Source of the DNA: Kitasatospora humi
GTDB taxonomy: Bacteria > Actinomycetota > Actinomycetes > Streptomycetales > Streptomycetaceae
Length of the DNA: 40,047 nt
NCBI RefSeq assembly: GCF_020907985.1
Contig: NZ_JAJJPA010000055.1
Coordinates: forward strand, 1-40,047
Direction of reading: 5' to 3'
Below, one piece after another: positions 6,982 through 13,713 of the stretch (position 1 is the first letter of the stretch; every line of letters begins with the position of its first letter). Under the pieces are notes generated by a model. That model was not told the origin of the DNA. It saw nothing but the letters and a program-made list of their open reading frames with translations, and searched no databases. Position numbers and translations under genes: made by a program.

Positions 6982-8502
6982 ATGCCGACCAACACCAAGC
7001 CAACCGACCAGAAGCCATCGCCGACTGATGCCCCGTCAGGACACGAGCACTGGAGCCCCCGCCTCTGGGGCGCCCTGATCGTGCTCTGTGCCGCACTCTT
7101 CCTGGACGCCCTCGACGTCTCGATGGTCGGCGTCGCACTGCCGTCCATCGGCGGCGACCTGAAGCTGTCGACGTCGACCCTCCAGTGGGTGGTCTCCGGC
7201 TACGTGCTCGGCTACGGCGGCCTGTTGCTGCTCGGCGGCCGCGCCGCCGACCTGCTGGGCCGGCGCCGGGTGTTCCTGATCGCACTCGCCGTCTTCGCCG
7301 GCGCCTCGCTGCTCGGCGGCCTGTTGCACGACGGCAACCTGCTGATCGGCGCCCGCTTCCTCAAGGGCGCCAGCGCCGCCTTCACCGCCCCGGCCGCGCT
7401 CTCCATCATCACCACCACCTTCCCCGAGGGGCCGGCCCGCAACAAGGCGCTGTCGATCTTCACCACCTGCGGCGCGAGCGGCTACTCGCTGGGCTTGGTG
7501 CTCAGCGGCCTGCTCACCTCGGTGGGTTGGCGCTGGACGTTCCTGATGCCGGTGCCGGTGGCCGTGATCGCCCTGGTCTTCGCCCTGCGGGTGCTGCCCA
7601 AGCACGCCCATGAGCGCGGCGACGGCGGCTACGACGTGCTCGGCGCGATCACCGGCACCGCCGCGCTGCTGCTGCTGGTCTTCACCGTCACCGAGGCGCA
7701 GAGCGTGGGTTGGGCGACGGCCCGCACCATCGGCTCGCTGTTCGCCGTGGCCGTGCTGCTGGTCGCCTTCCTGGTGATCGAGCAGCGCACCGCGCACCCC
7801 CTGGTCCGGCTCGGCATCTTCCGCAACGGCGCCGTGGCCCGGGCCAATTCGACCGCGCTCCTGCTGATGGGCTCCTACGCGGGCTTCCAGTTCATCATCG
7901 CGCTCTACCTGCAGCGGACCCTGCACTGGTCGGCGCTGCAGATGGGCTTCGGGCTGCTGCCGGCCGGCGCACTCGTGGCCCTGTCGGCCACCAGGATGGG
8001 CGCGATCGTGGACCGCTACGGCACCGGCCGACTGCTCCCGCTGGGCAGCCTGGCGATGCTGATCGGCTACGCGCTGTTCCTGCGGCTCGGCCCGCACGGC
8101 ACCTTCCTGGGCCTGGTGCTGCCGACCATGCTGCTGCTCGGCATCGGCTTCGCGCTCTTCTACCCCTCGGTCAACATCGCCGCCACCAACGGCGTGGCCG
8201 ACGAGGAGCAGGGCCTCGCCTCCGGGTTGGTGAACACCGCGATCCAGGTGGGCAACGCGCTGGTGCTGGCGGTGACCACCGCCGTGCTCACCGCCGGCAG
8301 CCACGGCGGCACCAGCGCGCAGGATCAACTCGACGGCTACCGTCCGGCGTTGGTGCTGGTCACGGTGGTGGCGCTGGCCGGTCTGCTGATCACTGCGGCC
8401 GGTGCGGTGCTGGACCGCCGCAGGGCCGGGGTGCGCCACTCGGTGCCGGACTACGATTACCGGCGGGCCGACTCCGGGGCGGCCCTCAAGGAGCGGGTCT
8501 GA
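6982..8502 (+). CDS. MFS drug exporter, DHA2-type (14 TM)
   Basis: This 506-residue protein belongs to the major facilitator superfamily, with about 14 membrane segments as in DHA2 proton-coupled drug exporters. FLDALDVSMVGVALPSIG in the first helix matches the D-x-T-[IV]-V-N-V-A-L-P motif, and the loop GGRAADLLGRRRVF matches the motif-A consensus GxxxDxxGRRR. The first 25 residues are a polar, Thr/Pro-rich cytoplasmic tail. The ATG at 6982 has no Shine-Dalgarno and follows a -10 element by 7 nt. The divergent MarR gene is the likely regulator, and a TetR gene lies downstream on the same strand. The exported compound is unknown. Confidence 0.92.
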   Translation: MPTNTKPTDQKPSPTDAPSGHEHWSPRLWGALIVLCAALFLDALDVSMVGVALPSIGGDLKLSTSTLQWVVSGYVLGYGGLLLLGGRAADLLGRRRVFLIALAVFAGASLLGGLLHDGNLLIGARFLKGASAAFTAPAALSIITTTFPEGPARNKALSIFTTCGASGYSLGLVLSGLLTSVGWRWTFLMPVPVAVIALVFALRVLPKHAHERGDGGYDVLGAITGTAALLLLVFTVTEAQSVGWATARTIGSLFAVAVLLVAFLVIEQRTAHPLVRLGIFRNGAVARANSTALLLMGSYAGFQFIIALYLQRTLHWSALQMGFGLLPAGALVALSATRMGAIVDRYGTGRLLPLGSLAMLIGYALFLRLGPHGTFLGLVLPTMLLLGIGFALFYPSVNIAATNGVADEEQGLASGLVNTAIQVGNALVLAVTTAVLTAGSHGGTSAQDQLDGYRPALVLVTVVALAGLLITAAGAVLDRRRAGVRHSVPDYDYRRADSGAALKERV

Positions 8503-8524
8503 CGGACCGGCAGTTCCCGAGGTC

Positions 8525-8599
8525 GGCACCCACCGAACCGGCGCCACCACGCCGTTCGGTGGGCGCCGGTCTCACCAGTCCCCCGTTCTGGTGAGACCG
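8525..8599 (+). terminator. Two tandem hairpins after the exporter gene
   Basis: The first hairpin pairs CCCACCGAAC (8529-8538) with GTTCGGTGGG (8554-8563), extended by GGC/GCC around one mismatch. The second pairs GGTCTCACCAG (8568-8578) with CTGGTGAGACC (8588-8598) around a 9-nt loop. They are back to back and lack a U-tract, which is common for streptomycete terminators. Confidence 0.7.
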
Positions 8600-8706
8600 A
8601 CACCGGCCCCGTACGGACCCGCGCCAGCCATCGCCTCGGGCGCAGGTCGGCCACTCTCGGTCAGCACGTGTTGACCCAGAGCCAACCAACGTACGGAGCT
8701 GACACG

Positions 8707-9351
8707 ATGGCACCTCGCGGGGAATCGGTCAACGAGGAGATGCGACTGCGCTCCCGGCGCCGGCTGATGCGCGCCACGGTGGAACTGGTGGACCAGCGCG
8801 GTTACGCCGCCACCACGCTCGCCGACATCGCCGAACGCGCCGGGCTCGCCCGCGGACTGGTCTCCTACTACTTCGACGGCAAACGGCTCCTCATGCAGTC
8901 CGCCACCCACCGGCTGATGCACCTGGAGCTGGCCGCCGCACTGGCCGAACTGCCGCCGGACGCTTCACCGCAGGAGCGACTGGCCGCGGCGATCGACCAA
9001 GTCCTGCGCACCGCACTGGACCATCCGCGGGTGATGCGCTCGCACCTGGCGCTGATCCTCGACCCGGACACCGGCGGCTTCGTCCAGGATCCGGAGCAGC
9101 AGCAGCTCGGCACGCTCCTGCGGAAGGTGCTGGCGGACTGGGGCGCGACCGACCCGGTGGCCGAACACGCGGTGCTGCGCAGCGCGTTGATGGGCGGCTG
9201 CATCGGTGTGCTGCTGCCCGGCGCGCAGACCCCGCTGCCGCCGATCCGGGCCGATCTCTTCGCCCGCTACGGCCTGCCCTGGGAGTTGGGGCGGCCGCCG
9301 GAGGACGGGTGTCCCGGCCGGCCGGACTGGGCGCACCTGGCCTCCGGCTGA
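8707..9351 (+). CDS. TetR family transcriptional regulator
   Basis: This 214-residue protein has a TetR N-terminal domain with the helix-turn-helix TLADIAERAGLARGLVSYYF at residues 37-56. The C-terminal ligand domain is variable and gives no ligand hint. The ATG at 8707 is preceded by GGAG (8695-8698) at 8 nt spacing; an in-frame GTG at 8668 has none. It follows the exporter after strong hairpins, so it is probably transcribed separately, though it may still be part of the same response. It converges on the XRE gene with a 13-bp gap. Confidence 0.88.
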   Translation: MAPRGESVNEEMRLRSRRRLMRATVELVDQRGYAATTLADIAERAGLARGLVSYYFDGKRLLMQSATHRLMHLELAAALAELPPDASPQERLAAAIDQVLRTALDHPRVMRSHLALILDPDTGGFVQDPEQQQLGTLLRKVLADWGATDPVAEHAVLRSALMGGCIGVLLPGAQTPLPPIRADLFARYGLPWELGRPPEDGCPGRPDWAHLASG

Positions 9352-9364
9352 CCGGGTCGCCGGA

Positions 9365-10231
9365 TCAGTTCTCGGCCAGGATGGACGTCAGCAGGTCGGT
9401 GGTCTTCTCCGGGGTGAGGCTGTCCACGCAGAGGCGTTCCATCACCTGGACGTAGGCGTCCACGTCGTCCCGCTTGTCCAGGTAGAGCGCGCTGGTCAGC
9501 TGCTCCAGGTAGACCACGTCGGCGAGGTCCTGCTCGGGGAAGCGCAGGATGCTGAAGGCGCCGCTCTCCCCGGCGTGCGCACCGAACCGGAACGGCATCA
9601 CCTGGATCACCACGTTGGGCTGCTCAGCGATGTCGATCAGGTACTGGAGCTGGCCGCGCATCACCTTGGGGCCGCCGACCGGCCGGCGCAGCGCCGCCTC
9701 GTCGATCACCGCCCACAGCCGCGGGCCCTGCCCCTCCGCCAGCAGCTTCTGGCGGCGCAGTCGCAGGCCGACCAGGCGCTCGACCTCCTCCTCGCCGAGG
9801 GTCGGGCTGCTCTGGGTGAAGACGGCGCGGGCGTACGCCTCGGACTGCAGCAGGCCGGGGATGAACTGCACCTCGTAGGTGCGGATCAGCGAGGCTGCCT
9901 CCTCCAGGCCGACGTAGGTCTGGAACCAGCCCGGCAGCACGTCACTGAAGCTGTGCCACCAGCCGGACTTGTTGGCCTCGCGGACCAGGCCGAGCAGCGA
10001 CTCGCGCTCCTCGCCGTCGGTCACGCCGTAGAGGGTCAGCAGGTCGGCGACATCGCGCTCCTTGAAGCTGACCCGCCCCAGTTCCATCCGGCTGATCTTC
10101 GACTCGGAGGCGCGGATGGCGTACCCGGCGTCCTCCCGGGTGACGCCGCGGGCCTCGCGCAGCCTGCGCAGCTGGGAACCCAGGAGGATCCGGCGCACCA
10201 TCGAACCGCCGCCGGGCTGCACTGTGGTCAT
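9365..10231 (-). CDS. XRE-DUF5753 regulator (WhiJ-like)
   Basis: This 288-residue protein has an N-terminal XRE helix-turn-helix (LRRLREARGVTREDAGYAI and the following SESKISRMELG, about residues 21-52) and a DUF5753 domain from about residue 95 to the end. WhiJ and its many paralogues in streptomycetes have this build. They act together with a small DUF397 protein and often an AbaA-like HATPase, and the other two partners are found here at 10616 and 11380. The set affects development and antibiotic production in S. coelicolor. GGAGG lies 10 nt before the ATG at 10231; a second ATG ten codons in is less likely. The palindromes at 10363 and 11735 are the probable binding sites. Confidence 0.88.
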   Translation of the reverse strand: MTTVQPGGGSMVRRILLGSQLRRLREARGVTREDAGYAIRASESKISRMELGRVSFKERDVADLLTLYGVTDGEERESLLGLVREANKSGWWHSFSDVLPGWFQTYVGLEEAASLIRTYEVQFIPGLLQSEAYARAVFTQSSPTLGEEEVERLVGLRLRRQKLLAEGQGPRLWAVIDEAALRRPVGGPKVMRGQLQYLIDIAEQPNVVIQVMPFRFGAHAGESGAFSILRFPEQDLADVVYLEQLTSALYLDKRDDVDAYVQVMERLCVDSLTPEKTTDLLTSILAEN

Positions 10232-10297
10232 GCCGTGGGAACCTCCGCCTCAGGAAAACAGCGCACAGTCTGCCATCATCCGGCCGCTCACAGTGCC

Positions 10298-10309
10298 TGT
10301 ACCAGTACA
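10298..10309. promoter_or_regulatory. Interrupted palindrome upstream of the XRE gene
   Basis: TGTAC and GTACA flank a 2-bp centre. The site lies 67-78 bp before the XRE start and differs in sequence from the GCACGT array beside it, so it could bind a different protein. Confidence 0.35.
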
Positions 10310-10331
10310 AGGATCTACCAATTTTGCATCG

Positions 10332-10380
10332 GCACGTCCATCAGCACGTCCATCCGCACGTACGGATGCACGTGCATCCG
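10332..10380. promoter_or_regulatory. Phased GCACGT array and 18-bp perfect palindrome
   Basis: GCACGT occurs at 10332, 10344, 10356 and 10368, exactly every 12 bp. The first two units share GCACGTCCATC. The last lies inside CGGATGCACGTGCATCCG (10363-10380), a perfect 18-bp palindrome. Its 12-bp core ATGCACGTGCAT recurs in front of the DUF397 gene, and TGCACGTGCA occurs again at 10455-10464. The array sits between the divergent XRE and HATPase genes and is the best candidate for the XRE operator. Confidence 0.7.
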
Positions 10381-10615
10381 GCGCCTGCATATGCCAATAG
10401 TGCGACTGCACGTGAATCGACTCTTGCATCCGCCGTGAGCACAGAGCACGATGGTGCACGTGCAGTTGCACACCCCCTGTGACAGTCCCGCGGGCTTCGT
10501 CGTCGACCCCCTGCACGTGGTCGAGGCGACGGCGAAGCGGCCGAGCGAGTCGGAGGTGACCGGCATGACCCCGCCGGGTCCAGCCGTGTCCGCCCCCTTA
10601 TGGGAGGAGCTCTTC

Positions 10616-11161
10616 ATGGGCACCGGTACGGCGCTTGCCATCGACCCTGACGTGGTCACCTGCACGCTCCCCCCTCGCTATGACGCGGTGAAGGCCGCGC
10701 GCGACTTCGCCAAGGGTTCGCTGCAGCGCTGGGGCCTGGGCGGCATGTTCGACGATGTCGCGCTGGTCGCTTCGGAGTTGGTCACCAATGCACTGCGGCA
10801 CGCGGTCGGCCGTCCGACCGCGACGGACCTGCCGGGCCACCAGCCGTTCCCGGTCCAGTCCGGTCCGGCCGACGGCCGGCTGCCGATCCGGATCAGCCTG
10901 GTGCACCGGGCGCCCCAACTGGTCTGCGCCGTCAGCGATCCGAGCAGTCAGGGACCGGTCACCAGGGAGGCCGACTTCGTGGCCGAGTCGGGGCGGGGGC
11001 TGCACCTGGTCGACTCGTTCAGCTGCTCCTGGGGGTGGCACCCGCTGGCTTCCGGAACCGGCAAGGTGGTCTGGGCCGTGTTCCAGACCGAGGAGGCATC
11101 CGCCCTGCCCTCGCTGGTGGTTGACGGCGTGACGATCGGACGCCACCGCCGCTCCGCCTGA
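10616..11161 (+). CDS. HATPase (AbaA/anti-sigma-like) protein
   Basis: This 181-residue protein has a GHKL ATPase fold like SpoIIAB/RsbW anti-sigma factors. The N box is ELVTNALRHA, and the G2-like lid is SGRGLHLVDSFS followed by WGW. Streptomycete proteins of this kind next to XRE-DUF5753 and DUF397 genes are called AbaA-like. I chose the ATG at 10616 because GGGAGGAG at 10602-10609 precedes it. A longer frame back to the ATG at 10451 would begin inside a TGCACGTGCA palindrome and lacks a Shine-Dalgarno. It may bind ATP and a partner regulator, perhaps the WhiJ-like protein, which is inference. Confidence 0.82.
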   Translation: MGTGTALAIDPDVVTCTLPPRYDAVKAARDFAKGSLQRWGLGGMFDDVALVASELVTNALRHAVGRPTATDLPGHQPFPVQSGPADGRLPIRISLVHRAPQLVCAVSDPSSQGPVTREADFVAESGRGLHLVDSFSCSWGWHPLASGTGKVVWAVFQTEEASALPSLVVDGVTIGRHRRSA

Positions 11162-11177
11162 CCGGCCCCGCCCACCG

Positions 11178-11201
11178 AACGCCGCGCCGTCGCGCGGCGT
11201 T
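11178..11201 (+). terminator. Terminator after the HATPase gene
   Basis: AACGCCGCGC (11178-11187) pairs perfectly with GCGCGGCGTT (11192-11201) around the 4-nt loop CGTC and is followed by TTCG. It lies 16 bp after the stop codon. Confidence 0.75.
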
Positions 11202-11379
11202 TCGCGTTCTCCCGCCCGATCGCCGGCGCCGCTCCCGGACCGACGGACCAGGGGCGCCGACGGACCGACCGACGAGCGGCGCCGAGGACGTGCGGAACGC
11301 CGCCGCAGCCTCCCTTCGCCGCGGCGGCGTCCGGTTCGATCCGCCGGGCCCGCCAACAGCCCTGACGCTGGATCAGGTG

Positions 11380-11616
11380 TCAGGCGACCAGGTGGTCGAA
11401 CTCCCCGTCCTTGACGCCGAGCAGGAGTGCCTCGATCTCGTCCCGGGTGTAGATGAGTGCCGGGCCGTCCGGGAAGCGAGAGTTGCGCATGGCGACGGCG
11501 CCGCCGTCGAGGGCCGCCAGCTCCACGCAGTTGCCCTTGGAGTTGCTGTGGCGACTCTTCTGCCAGACCACGCCTTCGAGGTCCGCTGCGGGCATGCCGT
11601 TGTACGTGTGGTGCAT
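11380..11616 (-). CDS. DUF397 small protein
   Basis: This 78-residue protein has the DUF397 pattern: VVWQKSRHSNSKGNCVELA at about 16-34, then VAMRNSRFPDGPAL and an acidic C-terminal helix. In whiJ-like sets the DUF397 protein works with the XRE-DUF5753 protein and is thought to modulate its DNA binding. GGGAG lies 6 nt before the ATG at 11616. It is separated from the XRE gene by the oppositely oriented HATPase gene but carries the same palindrome in its upstream region. Confidence 0.88.
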   Translation of the reverse strand: MHHTYNGMPAADLEGVVWQKSRHSNSKGNCVELAALDGGAVAMRNSRFPDGPALIYTRDEIEALLLGVKDGEFDHLVA

Positions 11617-11722
11617 CGAATTCTCCCAAGAGCTGGAGTGCTCATAGCGCTCGGCGCCCGACCGCTCCGGCCGCCGGCCGCCTCCGGCTCGTACGGGCAG
11701 GGCGAATGCCTTACTTGTCGTG

Positions 11723-11746
11723 ATGATAACGCTAATGCACGTGCAT
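11723..11746 (-). promoter_or_regulatory. Operator and -10 of the DUF397 gene
   Basis: On the minus strand the palindrome ATGCACGTGCAT (11735-11746) is followed 6 bp later by TATCAT (11728-11723), a good -10. A protein on the palindrome would cover the spacer and -35 area and should repress. The 12-mer is identical to the core of the palindrome at 10363-10380. Confidence 0.6.
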
Positions 11747-11903
11747 CGGCATGCGATTTTGCGCGTGCACCGTCAGGAACTTGATGTGGCAAACCCGCGC
11801 CAAACCGACACAATGCGGCGGATGGATCGGGCAATTGAGGGCGATTCACCCTCCTCGTCGTCACCCCGCGTCAGGGCACTTCCCGCGCTCTCTGACCGGT
11901 TCA

Positions 11904-11928
11904 ACCATTGACAGGCCCATTCAATGGT
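11904..11928. repeat. 8-bp inverted repeat containing TTGACA
   Basis: ACCATTGA (11904-11911) and TCAATGGT (11921-11928) are perfect complements with a 9-bp spacer. The left arm runs into TTGACA (11908-11913), a consensus -35, but no convincing -10 follows. It could be an operator. Confidence 0.4.
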
Positions 11929-12075
11929 CGAGTTCGCAGCCGAACCCTCACACTCCGTCACATCAACGCCAAATGAGGGTGGTTTCCCGGACACCGCGCC
12001 CTGCCGCCGGTGGAGAAGAACTGGACGGCGGACAATCGATCGGCAGCCCGATGCGTACTGATCACGCGCATGTCC

Positions 12076-12081
12076 TACGAT
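12076..12081 (+). promoter_or_regulatory. -10 element of a probable leaderless gene
   Basis: TACGAT ends 8 nt before the ATG at 12090, and the 8 nt contain no Shine-Dalgarno. Transcription would start at or next to the start codon. No clear -35 is visible. Confidence 0.45.
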
Positions 12082-12089
12082 TCTGCGCC

Positions 12090-13052
12090 ATGAGCACTGC
12101 AGCCATCCCGGGCGCACCACTGCCCGTCCGCACGCCAGGCTCCCGATCACGGGGGCGCCACCGCCGTCCCGAGCGCCCCGAGGTTCCGGTCGGCGCGGCG
12201 CCGCTGGTCCTCGCGGTGCCGGCCGAGGCGACGCCCGAGACGGTCTCGGTGGTGGACGAGCTGATCTCGGTGATCCGCGGCGAGCAGCCCGGCATCGAAA
12301 TGCTGGCCGGCTGGCTGCCGGGCCCGGCCGCCGAGCCGGTGGCCGAGGAGGAGCAGGACGAGCCGGACGCCCCTCGGGCGAAGCCGGCCGACGTCGCCCC
12401 CACGGTGGCCGACCTGGTGGCCCGGGCCGCCGATCTGGGCCTGCCCGCCCCGATCGTGGTGCCGCTGGTCGCCGGACCGCACGACTTCCTGGCCGGGCTG
12501 CACCAGCTCGCCGCCGAGACCGGGGCGCAGGTGACCGAGCCGCTCGGCCCGCACCCGCTGCTGGCCGAGGCCGTGCACGTGCGGCTCTCCGAGGCCGGCC
12601 TGGCCCGTGCCGACCGCGCCCGCCTGTTCGCCATCGCCACGGCCGCCGACGGCGTGGTGCTGACCACGGTGGGCGGCGAGGAGGCCGCCGCGGCGGCCGG
12701 TGTCACCGGCGTGCTGCTCGCCGCCCGGCTGGCGGTGCCGGTGGTGGCCGCCGCCCTGGACGTGCCCGGCTCGGTGGCCGGCGCCGTCGAGCACCTGCGG
12801 GCCACCGGCTCGCAGCGGCCCGCCCTGGCCCCGCTGGTGATCGGCCCCGAGGCGAGCGGCGACGCGCTGCTGGCCGCCGCCGAGGAGACCGGCTGCCCGA
12901 GCGCCGCGCCGATCGGCGCCTACCCGACGGTCGGCCAGCTGATCGCCTCGGTGTACCTGGCCGCACTGCCCGCTCCCGCCGAGCCCGAGCCGACCACGGA
13001 GGACCCCCAGTTCCCCGCGCAGGCCGCCCCGGAGGTCACCGAGGAGGGCTGA
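12090..13052 (+). CDS. Degenerate sirohydrochlorin-chelatase-like protein
   Basis: This 320-residue protein resembles the CbiX/SirB class II chelatases of streptomycetes, which insert iron or cobalt into sirohydrochlorin. The second lobe keeps typical sequence: PIVVPLVAGPHDFLAGLHQLA (residues 121-141) and PLGPHPLLAEAVHVRL (151-166). In the first lobe, the expected GHGSRDP metal and substrate loop after LVL is replaced by VPAEATP at 43-49, so the catalytic histidine is missing there. Residues 78-106 are an acidic, Pro/Ala-rich insert, and the first 30 residues are basic. It may be a non-catalytic or metal-carrying relative. A very strong terminator follows. Confidence 0.75.
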   Translation: MSTAAIPGAPLPVRTPGSRSRGRHRRPERPEVPVGAAPLVLAVPAEATPETVSVVDELISVIRGEQPGIEMLAGWLPGPAAEPVAEEEQDEPDAPRAKPADVAPTVADLVARAADLGLPAPIVVPLVAGPHDFLAGLHQLAAETGAQVTEPLGPHPLLAEAVHVRLSEAGLARADRARLFAIATAADGVVLTTVGGEEAAAAAGVTGVLLAARLAVPVVAAALDVPGSVAGAVEHLRATGSQRPALAPLVIGPEASGDALLAAAEETGCPSAAPIGAYPTVGQLIASVYLAALPAPAEPEPTTEDPQFPAQAAPEVTEEG

Positions 13053-13070
13053 GCCCCCGCACGTCCGTCT

Positions 13071-13106
13071 GGCCCTGTCCGCGCCCCCTGAGGCGCGGAC
13101 AGGGCC
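13071..13106 (+). terminator. Strong rho-independent terminator
   Basis: Fifteen bases at 13071-13085 pair perfectly with 13092-13106 around the 6-nt loop CCCTGA, followed by TTTCG. It lies 18 bp after the chelatase-like gene. Confidence 0.9.
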
Positions 13107-13443
13107 TTTCGCGTTGCGCCCGGGCCCACCGCTTCCGCTGGCAGGTGGTCAGTTCGCGGACACGGTGTCCCAGGCTTCGTCAATCTGCCCGTATCTGTCC
13201 GTTTTGACCGCACTAGCACCCCGTCAGGCGCGGGGTCTCGAATCGATAACGGATGCCTGCCAGGCCGCCTTCGAGTCCCTGTGAACTTGCCGGGAGTACT
13301 TCTTGCGACACCGCCGGGCTTTGCACGGCCCGTCAGCCTGAAACGGCGGCAACTTCGCTGGCGAACAACCCGGTTGCCCGCTTCCCAGCCAACGGTCCAT
13401 CAGCCGATCGCACACTTCGATCTTGAAGGTCAAGTGAATGCCA

Positions 13444-13459
13444 TGTGATGTCTCTCACA
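13444..13459. promoter_or_regulatory. Perfect CRP-type site TGTGA-N6-TCACA
   Basis: TGTGA (13444-13448) and TCACA (13455-13459) with a 6-bp spacer match the cAMP-CRP consensus exactly. The site ends 5 bp before the -35 of the wall-hydrolase promoter, a typical activator position. Crp control of the rpfA gene is known in S. coelicolor and in mycobacteria; binding here is inferred. Confidence 0.7.
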
Positions 13460-13464
13460 GTCGT

Positions 13465-13494
13465 TTGCGAATCCTTCTTATGTCTGTCTAACGT
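13465..13494 (+). promoter_or_regulatory. Promoter of the wall-hydrolase gene
   Basis: TTGCGA (13465-13470), an 18-bp spacer and TAACGT (13489-13494) fit a vegetative promoter. Transcription would begin near 13501 and give a leader of about 210 nt that contains the whole riboswitch. Confidence 0.6.
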
Positions 13495-13507
13495 GCTCCC
13501 CGTTCGT

Positions 13508-13694
13508 GGTCACACGGACCCAGCGGGCCGGACGCCGAGTCCTGCCACCGGCCCTGCTGGCGGCGCGAAAACGCAACCACGGCAGGAGCGGGGGACCCAG
13601 GTAAGCCGCCCCGGAAGACCGGGGCTTGGGGTGAAGCCGTGCACGCACGGCCGGGCAACTCCAGTCCGAACCCGACAGCTCACCTCGTAGGCGT
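13508..13694 (+). ncRNA. c-di-AMP (ydaO-yuaA) riboswitch
   Basis: The leader carries the conserved ydaO segments in order: GCCGAGTCCTGCC near 13534, GGCAGGAGCGGGGGACCCAG at 13581-13600, TTGGGGTGAAGCC at 13626-13638, CGGCCGGGCAACTCC at 13649-13663 and CCGAACCCGACAGCTCACC near 13666-13684, then TCGTAGGCGT. This class binds cyclic di-AMP and in streptomycetes controls Rpf-type cell-wall enzymes, as here. c-di-AMP normally lowers expression. The outer ends are approximate. The Shine-Dalgarno GGAGAGG lies directly after it. Confidence 0.93.
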
Positions 13695-13713
13695 AGGAGA
13701 GGAACGCGTCTTC

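Larger units (their letters stand above)
11617..12089. other. Intergenic region with DUF397 and chelatase-like promoters
   Basis: This 473-bp divergent region is less GC-rich than the rest. It holds the ATGCACGTGCAT palindrome and a -10 for the DUF397 gene, an 8-bp inverted repeat at 11904-11928 and a -10 for the next plus-strand gene. I see no coding region in it. Confidence 0.6.
13053..13713. other. Regulatory intergenic region before the wall hydrolase
   Basis: This 661-bp region has four parts: the terminator of the previous gene, about 330 bp with no recognisable gene, a CRP-type site plus promoter, and a long structured leader that is a c-di-AMP riboswitch. A small inverted repeat, CTTGA-3-TCAAG at 13422-13434, lies just upstream of the CRP-type site. 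Confidence 0.75.

Noticed and set aside
10451..10615. Longer HATPase start at 10451
   Set aside because: It would begin inside a TGCACGTGCA palindrome, has no Shine-Dalgarno and adds 55 residues without family sequence. The ATG at 10616 has GGGAGGAG upstream.
12582..12592. GTGCACGTGCGG inside the chelatase-like gene as another operator copy
   Set aside because: It only partly matches the palindrome and lies in ordinary coding sequence, where GC-rich chance matches are common.
13107..13440. Possible small gene or separate ncRNA before the CRP-type site
   Set aside because: No open frame has both a Shine-Dalgarno and coding-type third positions, and I could recognise no RNA family there.
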